From: Rostratula benghalensis
Taxonomy: Eukaryota > Chordata > Aves > Charadriiformes > Rostratulidae
Reading direction: 5' to 3'
NCBI GenBank assembly: GCA_013399305.1
Contig: VXAI01000039.1
Coordinates: forward strand, 1,500,660 to 1,564,659
DNA: 64,000 nucleotides
Part shown: one piece after another, positions 45,601 to 59,500 of the stretch
Layout: the number at the start of each line of letters is the position of its first letter
Position numbering within the stretch: position 1 is the stretch's first letter
Notes under the pieces: generated by a model
What the model saw: the letters and a program-made list of their open reading frames with translations, nothing else
What the model was told of the DNA's origin: nothing
Database searches by the model: none
Translations under genes and position numbers: made by a program

Positions 45601-48600
45601 TAAGATAGTGAAAGCATTTTCATACTGGCGAGCTTTTCATTGTTATTTGCCCTAGAGTCACTTTCGAATAGCTTTAAAAGAACATTGAAAATAAATCTAT
45701 TGTGCAACGAAGTTTGAAGACAACTGATTATTTTTTTATGTAGATAGGATTTGATTCCATGTTATTAATATCTTTATTTCCCCTCAGTGTTCTATATTAA
45801 ATAAAAATATTTACTGTTAGATGACAGCTGAAAAAAACACCCACCAAAACCAAGCCCACCTCCCAAAAACCACATTTTCCAAATTCTATTTCATGCCAAG
45901 ATTACTGGCATAGAAAGATTCCTTTGCATTCAGATCAGTTACAGTCAGGGCAAAGCAGTTCTAGAGACTGGACAAAACTTTCTGAGTTATTATTTAAATG
46001 CAGGTTCCAGAACATGTTTTGTGACTGAAGATGACCCTCAATCTGCCCTCTCCCTTTTCTGCCTTGTTATAAATTTCTTGAAGTGTTCAAGGCATTAGAC
46101 ACTGAATGCTGAACATTGCTTGATGATAAACTGCAGAGCTTTTGTTTGTGACCCTGTATGAGAAGAAGTCTGAATTTGGAATAATGAAGCTCTGACCTTC
46201 AGTGTGGAGCAACACTCGTACTGCTTGCATTGCCTACGTACCTCTCCTTCTGAATGAAGTGCTCGGTATTAGCTCTTTGAGGAAGTGAGTGGCCTCAGAA
46301 GCAAAATGGTGATGGAAAAACCTCACTTTAGAAAAACAACTGCTTTATTAAGTCAGGGTTAGATTCTTTCACCATTATAGATATCATAAAAAGCGACATT
46401 AAAGTTTAGATGTTTCTAATCTTATGCCCACTAGAGCTTTTCTGAGTGAGTGGGTTGATCAATCTTTATTATGTGGGATCCTAATTTGCAAAGTTGGCTA
46501 TATTTCTTCTTGCTTTCAGGGGAAACTTAGGTGTCCCAATTTATTGACGTGATTGCAGCCTTCAATGATGGGGCCTGAGGTTATTGGATACTATATTCCC
46601 CTCCTGGCTGGCCACTGGGAAAGAGAAGTCATTCATCCAAGCTACTGGCACTGTTCTTTGACTTTCTTCTCTGAAAGCAAGAATGGTTTAGCAAGTCCAA
46701 AAATTTGTGTTTTTCACTTCCCATCCTTCCTGAGCAAAAAACAGGTCTGTCCCTCAGATCTTCACTCTTTCTCATCCTTTCTTCTAGGCAAGTAACAGGA
46801 ACCTCTGAAAAAGTACCATAATTAAGTTCCCCCCATGAAAGACCCAGAGGAGTAAAAGACACCCTGAAATTGCCTTTTGCCACACGTAGAAAAGTAAGAT
46901 GAATGGATGAAAACTGTATGAAAAGCCTATATGGGGCAGAATGCAAGGGGGAAGTACGGGTTCACATCAGGAGCAGTGAAAGGCAGGAGAAGTGGCAGCA
47001 TTGATGTTGCCTGGCTGACTGAAGTGGATATGATGGCTGAGGCTCCAAAACTTTATTGATAGGAGTGCAGAATTTAGATGGGTTTGGCATAAGCATACAT
47101 TACTGCTGATCTGGGACCAACACATGTATTACATTGCGACAAAGAGGCTGCAGCTAAGGTTTTTTTTTGGGGAAAAAACTATGAAGGGATATACACAATT
47201 CATAGAAATGCACATGATGTCTTCTCTGTTGGGATTCACATCAAGATGGCTGCAATGAGGGTCAAAAATTACATTATTCAGTTTATAGCTGTGAGGGTTC
47301 CAGTACCATGATTGTTACACATGCTGTGGGTGAGAAGGGGGCATTAAAAAATGACATTAGACAAACCACAAATAGAAGATATTTTCAGAAGCCTTTTATT
47401 TTATAACAATCTTGTCACTTTGGAATAATGAGAGAGTGTAGAAAGTATAGGTTATAATAAAACCAGTCTTTCCCCTTTGTGCTGTCCTCTGTTAGGTAGG
47501 AAAACTTCCCAATCTGCGTGCTGTGAGTTCAGTACTGAGACAAGCATTTTCCTCATTGCTCCAGCCTGGGGTGCTCCCACTCAGCATAGAGTAGCAAGAG
47601 GTAACTGCCTTTCCTGGAATTGTGGAAACACTGAGGAAAAGCCTTTAATCACAGACTGGAGGTGGTATAGGACTCAATTTTGTGGGCTTTCTAATACATT
47701 GTAAGCTGAATCTCAAGAAGAGCTCATTGTATTGATAGTACAGGCTACGGAAAAGAGTTAACAACTAAAATCAGCTTTACACCACTGTGATCCTTTTCCA
47801 CCTGACAAACCTTTTTGTTAAGAAACAGACTTTGATCAATGTTGTCCTTATATATAATGAATATGGTTCTATTTCTAGCTATGTTATTTTCCAGAAATAT
47901 TTCTTCCACACCACCACCATGCAAAACTGGTTTTGGCTTTAAAATTGTGAATTTTATTTCCTATTTTAAATTGTAGAACTGTGATTCATTTTAATAAGCT
48001 AAGATATCTTTACTAACTGATACACGAGTGCATATTCAGGTTTCTCAAGAATATCGTTTGCTGCATAGGAAATTGAACTCTGTCTTTCTATCAAGTGTAT
48101 GCAATCAAATATCTGACTGGGTTGACATTTTAGCCTGCTTGTACAGCGTGTTCTCTGCTGCAACTCTAGGTGAGACATTCTCTACTCGGGTAGTATATCT
48201 TTGCATTAAGCTAGGTACATGGGGGCAGGAGTAGAAGCAGCACTTGTCTTGCAAAATACGCTATTGAGCTGTATTGATTTCTCATTTAGCTGTATTGGGT
48301 GTTCACCCTGGAAATCCATCTAGGTTTCTAGTTGCTCATGAGAAGGCTGATTAGTATTATGTTATCTAATGAACGCATATAGGCACCCAGGGCTTATGCA
48401 TCTTTTATGCACTCCATGAGCAAACCAGAAAAGACATCCATGTGAAATAATGAACTGCCCAGCAAGTAAATCATGGAGCTTGTTAGACTGTAGAATGAAG
48501 TTATTTTTCAGTTTTTGGAAGGCAGAAATAAACAATGGATTAGTAGTTTGATTATTTGTCTGTTTGTGTTGTAAGCCAGCTGCATACTTTGATATTCTGC

Positions 48601-51600
48601 AGTGTAAGATAAAATGAAAGATACCTATGATTTGGAGACCTGATGAAATACGTGAAATGTACATGGCCAGAACCTTCAGCTCCACTTGATTTGGTCTCCG
48701 ATTCAGGTTTTGTCACTATATGACCACCTAGGAGTTGCAGATTTCTGCTGAGGACTTTCTGCCTTTCATATTATCTTTCCAAATATTTCATGAAGGCAAC
48801 ATTGGCCCATCTTCTTAGGAACGGTCTATTACACTAGCTGCTCTGGCTGTGAGACTAGATCTGTAGGCCAGTACCCTTGCCTGTCTCCATTTTATACCAT
48901 GTAGATGTCAGTAATGGGTCCGTGGCAGCACTTTTTAAGGAAGGTGAGACAGCTAGTGATGAGTTCAAGCTAGACAAAGTATTTTTTCTAAAACCAAACT
49001 AACAATTACTGTTTGGAACATATAAAGTCAAAGTTGCTTGTTCTGAGTGCCCAAGTAAAGTACTTTCAGAAAGAGGATGATGGAGCGCTCGTATTTCTTT
49101 CTGAAATCCATGAAGAATATCTTCCATTCCATCTTCTGCTTTTTTCTTCATATGGTTCCTTTGATCCTTGTTGCAGGGAGTGTTCCTGATTTTCTAAGTT
49201 AAATGTCCAGTTGTGCATTTGCATTTGTGGGAAGAGGGGAATGTTTCATTCACTGCCAAGTTATGCTTTCAGCAGTGGGAGTTTCTGTTCCTAAGGACCA
49301 AATGTACAACACATCAAACAGGACATGCAAATTTTCACATATTTATCTTAATGTAAGAATTTTGACTCAGAATTTTGTCTTAGAAATGCTAACCAAAAAA
49401 GTAAGAAAACTGGGATGTGTGCTGTAATCATAACGACATTACAAAATGCTCTCACATTCTTTCTTCATGAAGTATGCTGAAGAGATTTTGACAAGGAGTA
49501 ACAGTAGTCTAGCCTGCCATTGTGGTATTAGTCATGTAATGGCTATAAAAAGTAAATCCTTCAGTGGTAGTCTCTTCTAGATTGGACATTATACATATTT
49601 TCTAGTTTTGGATTTGTGTTAATGTCTGAGAATTTATAGATTTTGGACATAGTTTGAATTTCAGGAAAGCTTGAGTGTCCATGTTACAATGAAAAAGATT
49701 TTCTGTTTTATTTAATAAGACCTTTGTTGCCATTTATTACATGAGAGCTGTGCTTAAGAATACTTCTTATAAGTACTGTATTGTCACACCCTCATCTTTA
49801 AGCAATCCAGAGAGAAAGTGTCAGGCAGAGAGAGTGATTCAGATTTGTATTCACAGAGCTTCATATAATCTAACTGACAATTGTGCTTCCTCTTTAACAG
49901 AGAAGATGGGTGAGAGTGCAAGGATAAGTTTGAGTTTTACTTTTAAATGACAATTGTTGTTTACAAAAGCAATAATTTTTACATGTAATTAAGCACAGCT
50001 TAGTCAAAGGCAATGTGTAACGTGTGGCATACCTCTAGATTTGTGGATTTATTTCCATTGCTCTCACCTGATCATACTATACTGCCCGTTGAGGAAACTC
50101 TTCTGTTGCTTTCACGGCGCTTTGAGTCTCCTATATGAAACTTTTTATATTATAGCTGCCCCAGGCATGATGACAGTACTGACAGTAGATTACATAAATA
50201 ACCGCACAGTGAAGTTTAATACAGGCATGGTGCCTTTATAAAACAAAGTTGGTCTTGTAAAATGCGGCCTTTATAAATTACTGCAATGGAAATAAAAGGA
50301 CAAGAATGAACATCCAAGCTTATCACTTACAAAGCAAATAAACTGCAAAAGGAAAAATAGTATCTTGAAGAAAGGAAGGGGTTATAGGATACTGTTGAGA
50401 ATTTTAGACAGGCAGAATTTCTATCATATTCAAATCCAGCAGTCAAACCTTTCCCTAGCATTAGTTGTTTTGATTGCATTTCACACAATCAAACTGAATT
50501 TTGCTAGCCACTAATGGTGTGGCTTCAATAACTGGACAGATGACTCTTTGTCCTGCCAAATGTGTTCTCATCTATGGCATCACCATCTGCTATTTTAAAT
50601 GGGAGAAGCATTGTTAGTGTCTTTTGCCAGATGTGGTTTAAATCTCTCAATTACTCTGTGGTAATAAAAGTGCTTTTATAGGCAAGTGACTTGGTTTGTA
50701 TAGGTGAGATAAAGTTTGCAAGGTTGCTACTGTTGAAAAAGAGCTGAAAAAAGTGATACCTTATCTAGACTTAGTATATACCATATACGTGTAGTAGAGT
50801 TATACCTGCCTTTCAGTATCATAAAATGTTTGCAAAAAATTAATCTTTAACACAAAACCTGTTCCAGATAATTGAATGGTGTTAATTGCATTTCAAACCT
50901 TCATTCTTAACTTTTATTTTATTGCTTACTATGTAGAACACTCTTAAGCCAATACATATATTTGAATGCAAAAAATATAAATATCACTTTCTTCATAACA
51001 ATTTGTGAAAAAAACAAATTAATTTTGCATTTTGGATTCTTCTATATTCCTAAATGAGTATTGTTTATTCTTTAACATATTTAAGGGACAATGAAATCTT
51101 TTACTCTTATTTTTAATTAGCATTTGAAACAAAATAATTTTTATGTTATTAGATGGAGTAATTTTCATATTAAAAAAGCTATATGATTTGGCCTGGCAGC
51201 ACACTCAATCTCTAGAACATTCTTTTCTTCCTGGGTGGTTTGTTTTTGTTTTTTTTAATTTTATCTCTGAATTTGATTAACACAGGGCAATATTTGTTTT
51301 ATTTGTTTTCATGGGGTAATTGCTGAGAGCCCTGAAATGAAGAAGTTTAAACTTTAGCTAATTCAGTAATGTATTATTTTAGCTATATGACTATACAGTC
51401 TGGGGCCATATCCTACCTGTGGTCTCTCCCCTCGGTTCCCCAGGAGGATTTCTTCCATCACTAAACTGTGTTTTTGTCAAACAGAAGCGCTCCACTTCAG
51501 TGTGTTCTAGGTTGGGTCAGCAGGCTAACACAGGTTGTGGTCACAGTGACAGTGGCAGTGCCCTTCCCTTTTCACCTTCTCTTAATTGCCACTTCCTGGT

Positions 51601-52119
51601 GACAGGTTAGGGAACATCTCTTTTCTCCAGGTGAAACAACGCAATTCCTCTTGGGTTAAATTTAGGCATAGAGAATAGCTGTCCCGCTTGGCCTTTTGTG
51701 CTAATGCAAGTGGCAGGCTTCTACACCTTTTTCCTCTGGGAGACCGAGACTGGTAGTTGATAAGAATGACCAAAATTGTTTCAAAGCAAGTATTATTTAT
51801 TCACTTGATGGTATACAGGCTGTTATCATTTAACCCCTATTTCTGATTACTATCAGTATGTTTTTACTTACCTTTGCCTTAATATTTCTTTTAATCCTTA
51901 GCAGTAACCTTCACCTATGGATACAGGAGAAAACTAAAAGGGCTCTTGGAGCTTTAAGTCACCACTGCATGAAGACTCATATGCTTATCGCTCTTTCCCC
52001 TTCCTTCTTCTCAGGGTATATTTGCAATGTCTAAACTTCATCAAGGTAATTGTAGAAAAACATCTCCTGAACTATTGGCACAGCTCTTGTTTTTTTCCTC
52101 CTGTGCAGACTTCTGCTTT
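42678..52119. other. Long non-coding stretch, about 9.4 kb
   Basis: No exon, RNA gene or clear repeat is recognised. Candidate donor-like sites without convincing exons occur near 50,067 and 51,871 on the minus strand. A weak old-repeat resemblance (GTAGTCCTTACTCGGACAA) lies near 45,480. Very AT-rich DNA lies at about 50,870-51,180. Open frames in this stretch are under 110 codons and featureless. Confidence 0.5.
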
Positions 52120-52585
52120 GAAGACCTTTAAGAGCATCTAGTCCTGCTGTCAAACTCTGACAAAAAGCCATCACTAAACCATGTTCCTGAGCACAATGTC
52201 AACCTGTCTTTTGAATACCTCCAGGGATGGTGCCTCAACCACTTCCCTGGGCAGCCCATTCCAATGCTTGATAACCCTTTCTGTGTAAAAAAATTATCCT
52301 AATATCCAATCTGAACCTCCCCTGGTGCAACTTGAGGCTATTACCTCTTGTACTACCACCTGTGACATGGGGGAAGAGACCAGTTCTCACCTCTCTATGA
52401 TTTCCTTTCAGATAGTTGTATCCCGTCAGTCTCCTTTTCTCGAGGCTGAACAACCCCAGCTCCCTCATCTTCTTCTCATAGGACTTATTCTCAAGACCTT
52501 TTACCAACTTTGTTGCCCTTCTCTGGACCCTTTCCAGCACCTCAATGTTTCTTTTGTGGTAAGGGGCTCAAAACTGGAATATATA
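52120..52585 (-). mobile_element. CR1 LINE 3' fragment (diverged)
   Basis: On the minus strand, frame 52,540-52,235 (101 codons) holds [17 protein letters not shown] and [20 protein letters not shown], the C-terminal CR1 ORF2 sequence. Reading on toward 52,120, the 3' part is worn (GCATCTAGTCCTGCTGTCAA on the plus strand), and the terminal repeat is not preserved. It belongs to the same subfamily group as the 53,404-53,585 fragment, judged by the shared CCATCACTAAACC-GT block. Confidence 0.9.
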
Positions 52586-53403
52586 TGAAATGCCATACTT
52601 CTTTTTTATTTATTTCTAGACATTCTAGACTAGTACATTAATAACAAGGAGTAAAATTGAAACATGTAGCATGCTGTATACTTAAAATATAGATAACACC
52701 TCACTCTTCACTTTATTTAGTGGGTAGGACTTTCTCTCGTTGCAGGAATCTATCACAATGGTCAAGTTTGGCAAAGGAGAGGAAAACCTGACTGCACAAC
52801 CTGAGTCTAAAAAGGACACAGGCTTTGCGTTAGCTACAGTGAGAGCCAATGCTGAGTATCAGACTATAAATGATAATTTATATTTAATTGTTAATTTATT
52901 TAATTCAATTGTTAATTAGCACATTGGTTTACTTTCCTACTTAATTTGTTACTTCCCTATTCCTTTTCTCGGTGGGGGTGGGGAAAGGGGAGTAATCAGA
53001 TACTGTGATTTCTGAACAAGTAATGTCCTAGGGTAACAAAACTTATTCTATGACTGGTGTTTATAAATCACCCCCATACAGTTCCTTCTAGGAAATCTGA
53101 AGTCATCAGTGTTTTCCAAACATGCTGCTGGTGAAGGTAATTATTCAATAAACCAATTCTAATTTAATCTCTGTTCCATGTAAGTTATAAAATTTCTTGC
53201 TTTGGTATGTGTTGTCTGATTCCTAATCGTTGCTGTATGTTAGTTGGTGGCCGTCTTTTCTGCATAGTCTTCATTCTACCTAGTCTAAACTCAGTTTATT
53301 CTATATAGAAACTGGACCTCACTTCTTTAGAAGCTCATTTGAGGTACGTATATCTAACCAGTATTTCTGCGCAGGAGATACTTAGTTTCAGTTTATGAAT
53401 AAA
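52586..53403. other. Non-coding stretch between CR1 fragments
   Basis: Nothing is recognised. An AT-rich low-complexity tract (AATTGTTAATT repeats) lies at about 52,870-52,920. Confidence 0.5.
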
Positions 53404-53585
53404 TCATAGAACCATCTAGGTTGGAAGGGAACTTTAAGATCATTGAGTCCAACCATTAACCTAACACTGCCAAAACCATCACTAAACCGTGTCCCTCAGC
53501 ACTACATCTACCTGTCCTTTAAATGCCTCCAAGGATGGCAATTCCATCACTTTCCTAGGCAGCCTATTCCAATGTTTCAACCTTC
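53404..53585 (-). mobile_element. CR1 LINE 3' terminal fragment
   Basis: The plus-strand sequence CATAGAACCATCTAGGTTGGA at 53,405 is the reverse complement of a CR1 3' end. The ACTTTAAGATCATTGAGTCC block and a short ORF2 C-terminal stretch follow up to about 53,585, where recognisable CR1 stops abruptly. It is about 180 bp with no coding capacity. It lies 0.8 kb from another minus-strand CR1, but both retain the same 3' UTR block, so they are separate insertions. Confidence 0.9.
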
Positions 53586-56500
53586 AAGGAAAAGATGGAC
53601 TGTCTTACATAAGGAACTGGATGTCTTAACTCTCTGTTTATTTAGCGTTTATTTAGATCCTATGCGTAGGAATAGGCTTAGATGACCCACTTCAAGCTTT
53701 CTGAAGATATTACTTCCTCAGTATTAATAACTCTACTTTGGTCTAAGAGGAATTGGGTCCATGGAGAACTACTATCTGTGTTACAATTCATAGTAATTTT
53801 CTCTTTAATTTTGATAATCAGAATCTCAAAAATCGAAGAAATACAATTATGGTGACTTGAAGTGTGACTTCAAATACTCTTTTCTCAAATTGCAATAAGC
53901 AACATAAGTAAACATGGATAAACAAGAAAAGGTTGTGGGGTTTTTTTGATACCGGCAATTACTAATAAAACATGGAAGTTTTTGCATTAGTCAGTGAAGT
54001 GTCAATGATGTTTCTCTGGGGACACACGGAGAATCATTTTGGTAGGACTCCATATAATATGGTCATCATTGTAACTTAGTAGGCACAGCACTACACAGTG
54101 AAAGCTACAGTGCTACTGATTTAAGAGATAATTGTGTAGGCCTGTCCCAGCGTGTCATACTAAACTTTTCTCTGATGATTTGCAGTACAAAAGGGAGAGG
54201 TTTATAATCTTGAAAGGTACAAAAATTACACTAGTTTGACTAGAGCTATGGGAAACATATCCATAGCACAGCTCAGAAAAAGGGGTTTATGGTCTGGGAG
54301 GGAAAAATAATCTCTAGGAAAATTAGTTTTCCAGAATATTTGAAAAGTTAATAGCAGGTTGGGCTACACACTCGAGTTGTGTATGTACAAAGCTAGACGT
54401 TTTCAGCAGGTGAAGCTTCAGACTCAAGGAGGTTCGAGAGAAAGCTCTGTATAGGAAGAAACTGATAGGGTTCAGTCACGTATGTTTGTAGCAACAAGTA
54501 GTACTTGCCCTAGCAAAAATAATCACTCTGGCTGAAAAGTGGTAGCTTAGAGAGTTTAGGAGTTTGGAAATGGAGTATGGCTATCTTTATCTTAGATTTC
54601 TCAATTAAATTCAGTCTTAGTAGTGGACATAAATTAACTTGTTATTAGAGGGAAAATATTGACTTAATTGGTCACTGTGGAGTGGATTAGTGAGACCAGT
54701 CCATTTCTTGGTGAAGAAGCATCTGCACTCAAAAAACTTATCATCTAAACTGGCACTAATTCCTGCCCTTGTTTTCAGCCTCAGCAGAATTGCTGAGAAT
54801 GAATTGGTCACAGATTGATGCACCTATTAAGTCCTGAACACAGCCCATATAGATTATGGTTCAAAAATGCTAGTATGTCCCTCTGGATGGAAGTTGAACT
54901 GGCTTGATGCTGAACAAAGGACTTCAGAGCTATTAATGAACTACCTTGAACATCACTGTAAGTTCACTTGAATGTGATTTTAAAAGTTAGCTTGCAATGT
55001 GGAACGCAGTGTACCCGCTTTCAAACCCCAGGTGCTTGCTGTTTACAAAAGCTCTGTTACATGTAACAATAATCCATTGGAATCATTAGCTTGGAGCTGT
55101 GTATGGCTTTAGCATAGTATGGCAGGGCAAGCAAAACTGTCTTCACTGGAAGCCTGTTAGCACATCCACAAGTGTTCTTGTTTTCTATTTTCTTTAGTTA
55201 TCAGCAGCAATGGCATTTGAAAGGTTTATGTTCTGGCTGTTAAAGGAATTATTATGTCTGATGTCAAAACACTGGAAAAAGGGTGTTGTGTAATGTCTAT
55301 TGCCTAGGCAGTTGATGTTATCTAGCATAACCACGAGCTGTAGTATTGGAGTTGGAAAGTATTTTGGATGCTGCCCAATCCTTCAACCATGTCTTTCACT
55401 GCTGTGTACCGAAGGTAAAACACAGCTCTGATGGATTCTAGCCAGCTCACTTTGCATGTGAGAGACTTATTCTGCTGTCTTTGCAAGGTGTATGTTCATT
55501 CTTTTCAATATTCATAAGACACATGAAAGGGCTTAATGTGATTTAAAAAGAAATAGGATTAACCAAACTGTGAAAACTTAAAGGATTTGAATAGTAGTAG
55601 AAAAGGGCACTATCAGCAATGGAAAATACCCTTAGTTTAACTGTCTGTAGCCGCAAGTACACTTGAAGAGCTCTGAATAAAAAGTATTCCAACTTTTTAC
55701 AATACTAGTTTTCCTTTTAACGCCCTTTCACTCTCGATCACTTAGAGAAGGCCTTCCAATTTGTGACCTGGAGTTGTGTTTGCCATATCCCTACCCTTTT
55801 GTACCTGTACCTCCTGTTAATGACTGGGAGAAGCTGCTATTTCTGGCAACAGCAACAAAGTCTGTTTTACTTTCTATCTGCTTGATGAAGAGAAGACCAT
55901 GTAGTATAGGACTATCTTGCATTTCAAGAATTCCTGAATCTCTAAGGACAGTGTTTTGATTAAGATGTTGGGCTGAGGTTCAGGAGCGTTGTTCTGAGTA
56001 CCTGAATGACAGAATTCTCTTGTGAATTTTGTCTATTGTGATTTTTCTGGAGGTAAAGAAGAGGAAAGTTGCTCATTTTGCTGCCACTTGTTTTCCTTGG
56101 TGATGAAACATTAATTAATGTTTTTAAGAATTCTGACATGCTGCAGAAAAAGGGGTCCTGTAAATATCTTCTGAAACACTGACTCCTCCTATAAAGTCAT
56201 CCTCTTTTATCTGTGATGTAACTTCCATGTTTTGTCTCTAATAAATGCATAAAGTTTGACAGTACTGGCATGGGGAATACTAAATTCATTAAATGTTGGT
56301 GTAAGGAATGATTTTTATAGACTCTGTCACATCAGTATAGCCCCCATTTTTAGCAGCCTTACTAGTGGTGGGAAGACTTCATGCTGAATGCTCAGATTGA
56401 GTTATTTTGCAGATCTCCTTAACTCCATCCTTTGGTTCCTTCACAGAGTCAGCCACTTCCAAGGAGGGTTCATCTTCACAGACATTGGAGTAATTTTAGC

Positions 56501-59500
56501 AGAAAATTTTGGTATTTATAGCATTGAAATATATGTATCTCAGATGTTGCAGGAAGTGGTGACTCCTTTAGTTCCAAGATTAAAAGGCTCAGGCTTAGAA
56601 AGAAATGACAAACATAGTCATAAAGACTATTCCTTAAGGCAGTATATTGTAGAGGGAGCATAGGGCACTCATGTGCAGAACCAGATCCCAGGAATTAACC
56701 TTGTCTGTTTTGCACACTGGAGAGTGAAAAATCTCAAGCTCGGCATTCACTGAATGCTATTATCAGTTGTGCTGACAAATTAGTGGTCCATAGGGAAAAC
56801 TTGTGAGGGCTGTTGTCTTCAGTTCAGCTAACCTTGTGTTTATATTGTGTTGAAGTACTCGGGACACACACTACATGTAGTTTATTTTTCCAGATATTCC
56901 ACTCAACTATTCTTTGTGCATTAATTTCTGGCCCATCTGTCTTTATATGCATATATACACTAATGTGAAAAAAGTTCAGCAGTGAGAGCCATTGTGGGTC
57001 ATTAGTTGTTAAACTAAGTCAGTGAGACACTAGCATTATAGATTTTTATTCTGTGAGCTGCTTATGCTTTTCTTTTCACTAAAAAGCTTAAGTGTACAAT
57101 ACAAAGGGTAGTTCAGAATTGCCATTTAATATCTGACCTGTTGGAGAATGGAGGGAAAGGCCGGGGCGGGAGGGAAGAGCTTCTGTCTGTTGCACATGCA
57201 CAGGAAAAAAATCCTCCTGAGAAAGAAGAAGCATCATGAAGTTAAAACAGTCCTTGTAGTCTTGAGGATTTGTTTCAGTTTCTGAGAAGAGTAGGAAAAT
57301 ATTTTATCCCCTGAGGCTGAGAGGCAAAAACAACTCTGGAAAAGCAGAGTTATCTGTGCTTCTTAACCAAAGAGTAGTGGAAGGGATGTAAATTTCTCCT
57401 CTCTGCTGTCCTGTTGGTGCGTGCTCATGGTACGTGCAGTTGTCAGAGTACAGCATGTATTGGTAGTACAGTGAAGTTAGTTTAGGCTACTCATTTGACA
57501 GAAACTTCCAAATGTTCCAAACTAGAGAAGCCACAGAAGTTTGTTTTTTTAGTAAGTAAATAAAAAGATAAATTCTTGAGCATAAATACATAAGGAACAA
57601 CTTAAAAGGATGTTTATAAGAATGGATATTTAATAAACTGTTCTAATACAGCGTTCAAGACTTCAATTCCTATTGATATTAGTGGAAAAAACTTGGTTGG
57701 GACATCCAAGTCCCAATGGGATAAAAAAACTGGCCTATTACCTAATACTGTAATAAAATCTAGGAGGGAAAAAATTAATTGCTAGAGATGCTGTGCAATA
57801 ATAAAATTAATTCATATTCACTCCCCCTTATTCACTTCTACCTCTGATAAATCACTTGCAGAAATATCATGTGCTACTATATTTATAATCCTCCTTAAGA
57901 TGTATATAATAATTCTGTACTCACAGTAAGGAAAGTGTGTTAATACATAGTTGAGGTACAAAGAATACTAATGATGTTGATCTCTATTTTTCAATTTGTG
58001 AGTGCTAGAAGGCAAGTCAACTGAAAAGAACAAAAGATTATCTGGGTTCAAAACAAGCAAATAAAAATGTTGGAAATTTAATTAATCCCCTGCCAATTTG
58101 TCTGAAAAATAGCTAAACTTGGTTACCTCTTACTCCAAAATTTTGAGATACATCATTCAACTGCTGATGCAATTGAATTAAAGCAATTGGTTTTTAAATT
58201 TCAATTTTTTTTGTACGTTTAATTGGTAGAATTAGAAAATATGAACATGAATGGGGGGAAAAAACCAGGAATGGGGATGCAGTTTTTTTAATGCAAAGAT
58301 TCAGAAATTTGTAGAACAACCTCTTTTGAATGCTGACATTAATTTCACATGTGCCTTAATATAATTCCGAGCAAAGGATTTTGCTCCTAGTGCAGAGTCT
58401 GTGCAAAGGCGACAGCTGAGTGTTTATGTGGAGCTCTGTGTAGTAGAAGATGTAGAACTGCAGTGATTTAGAAGGAGTTTTGAAATAATTATGCTCTGAG
58501 GGCACAGTACTCCACTGGCACTACTTGCAATGCGAAAGATTAGAGGAAGAAGACAGTCTCTCATGTACTCAATAGATTATCCTTACCTTAATGTCATAGA
58601 CAAAGTTCTGGTCTCAGAAGGGAGAAAGCCTGCAACTACTATTGGGTTGTAGTGGAAATAAAATAACTTCTATTTCCCTTGGTCATTCAAAGATTGGGTT
58701 CTGTGTAAGACCTTCTTTCCTCCTTATCCCCTTCCATGCAAAAGAGAATGAATTGTAACCGAAATCTTCAGCTGTATAATGGCTGAAATGGGGCAGTGGT
58801 GCAGAAAGTTAGTGTTAATTCTACACAGCTCTAACACTGTGATTGTGTAGGGTTTCAGACAAGTACATTTTTGCAGACTGAAGTGTAATGTGTCTATAGA
58901 GTTGATGTTGCTGTAGCTATAGGATTAAGTAGAAGTAATTTGCTTTTAAAGCAATGCCCAGGTTATTTTACGTTTATGGATGGGTAGATAGGATATGAGG
59001 TGTTTTGGCCTTTTGTTTTTTAAGGTATGACTATCACCCTAACACAAAGATAAATTTATTAGGATATGCAGTGTTTGGAATTCATTGTNNNNNNNNNNNN
59101 NNNNNNNNNNNNNNNNNTTTTAGTGCTGCTAGACTTTGGTCTTAATTATACAAACAAAAATTTAAAGGAACTACAGAGGAGTTAATTTTGCTTGCCTGAT
59201 AGGTATACAATATGCTGTTTTAAAAATAAATATATACTGTCTGTACCCAAAAATCCTTCAGAAAATCTCAATACCTACAATCATGCTCTAGTATTTGGAT
59301 CAAAGAAAACAAACTGCAAAACAGCAAGTAATAGGATGCCTAAGTGTAGCCTTTTTAATCTAAGATACAGCATAATACTATTTTCATTCCAGTGACTCTA
59401 GCCAAGTTTATAGCTGCATTACCATTCCCTTCTATGGTTTTGACAGTGTAGGTATGTTCTCACATTGGAACTTTTGCTTAGAGGAGGCCAGTTTGAGGAA

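Noticed and set aside
50067..50180. Minus-strand interval ending in ATCAG|GTGAGAGC with CpGs
   Set aside because: Stops occur in the frames checked and no clear acceptor bounds it.
54361..54440. GGTTCGAGAG, inspected as a possible tRNA T-loop
   Set aside because: No matching T-stem, anticodon arm or acceptor stem around it.
58080..58560. TAAT-rich stretch that looks like conserved non-coding DNA
   Set aside because: Conservation cannot be judged from one sequence, and AT-rich DNA gives such words by chance.
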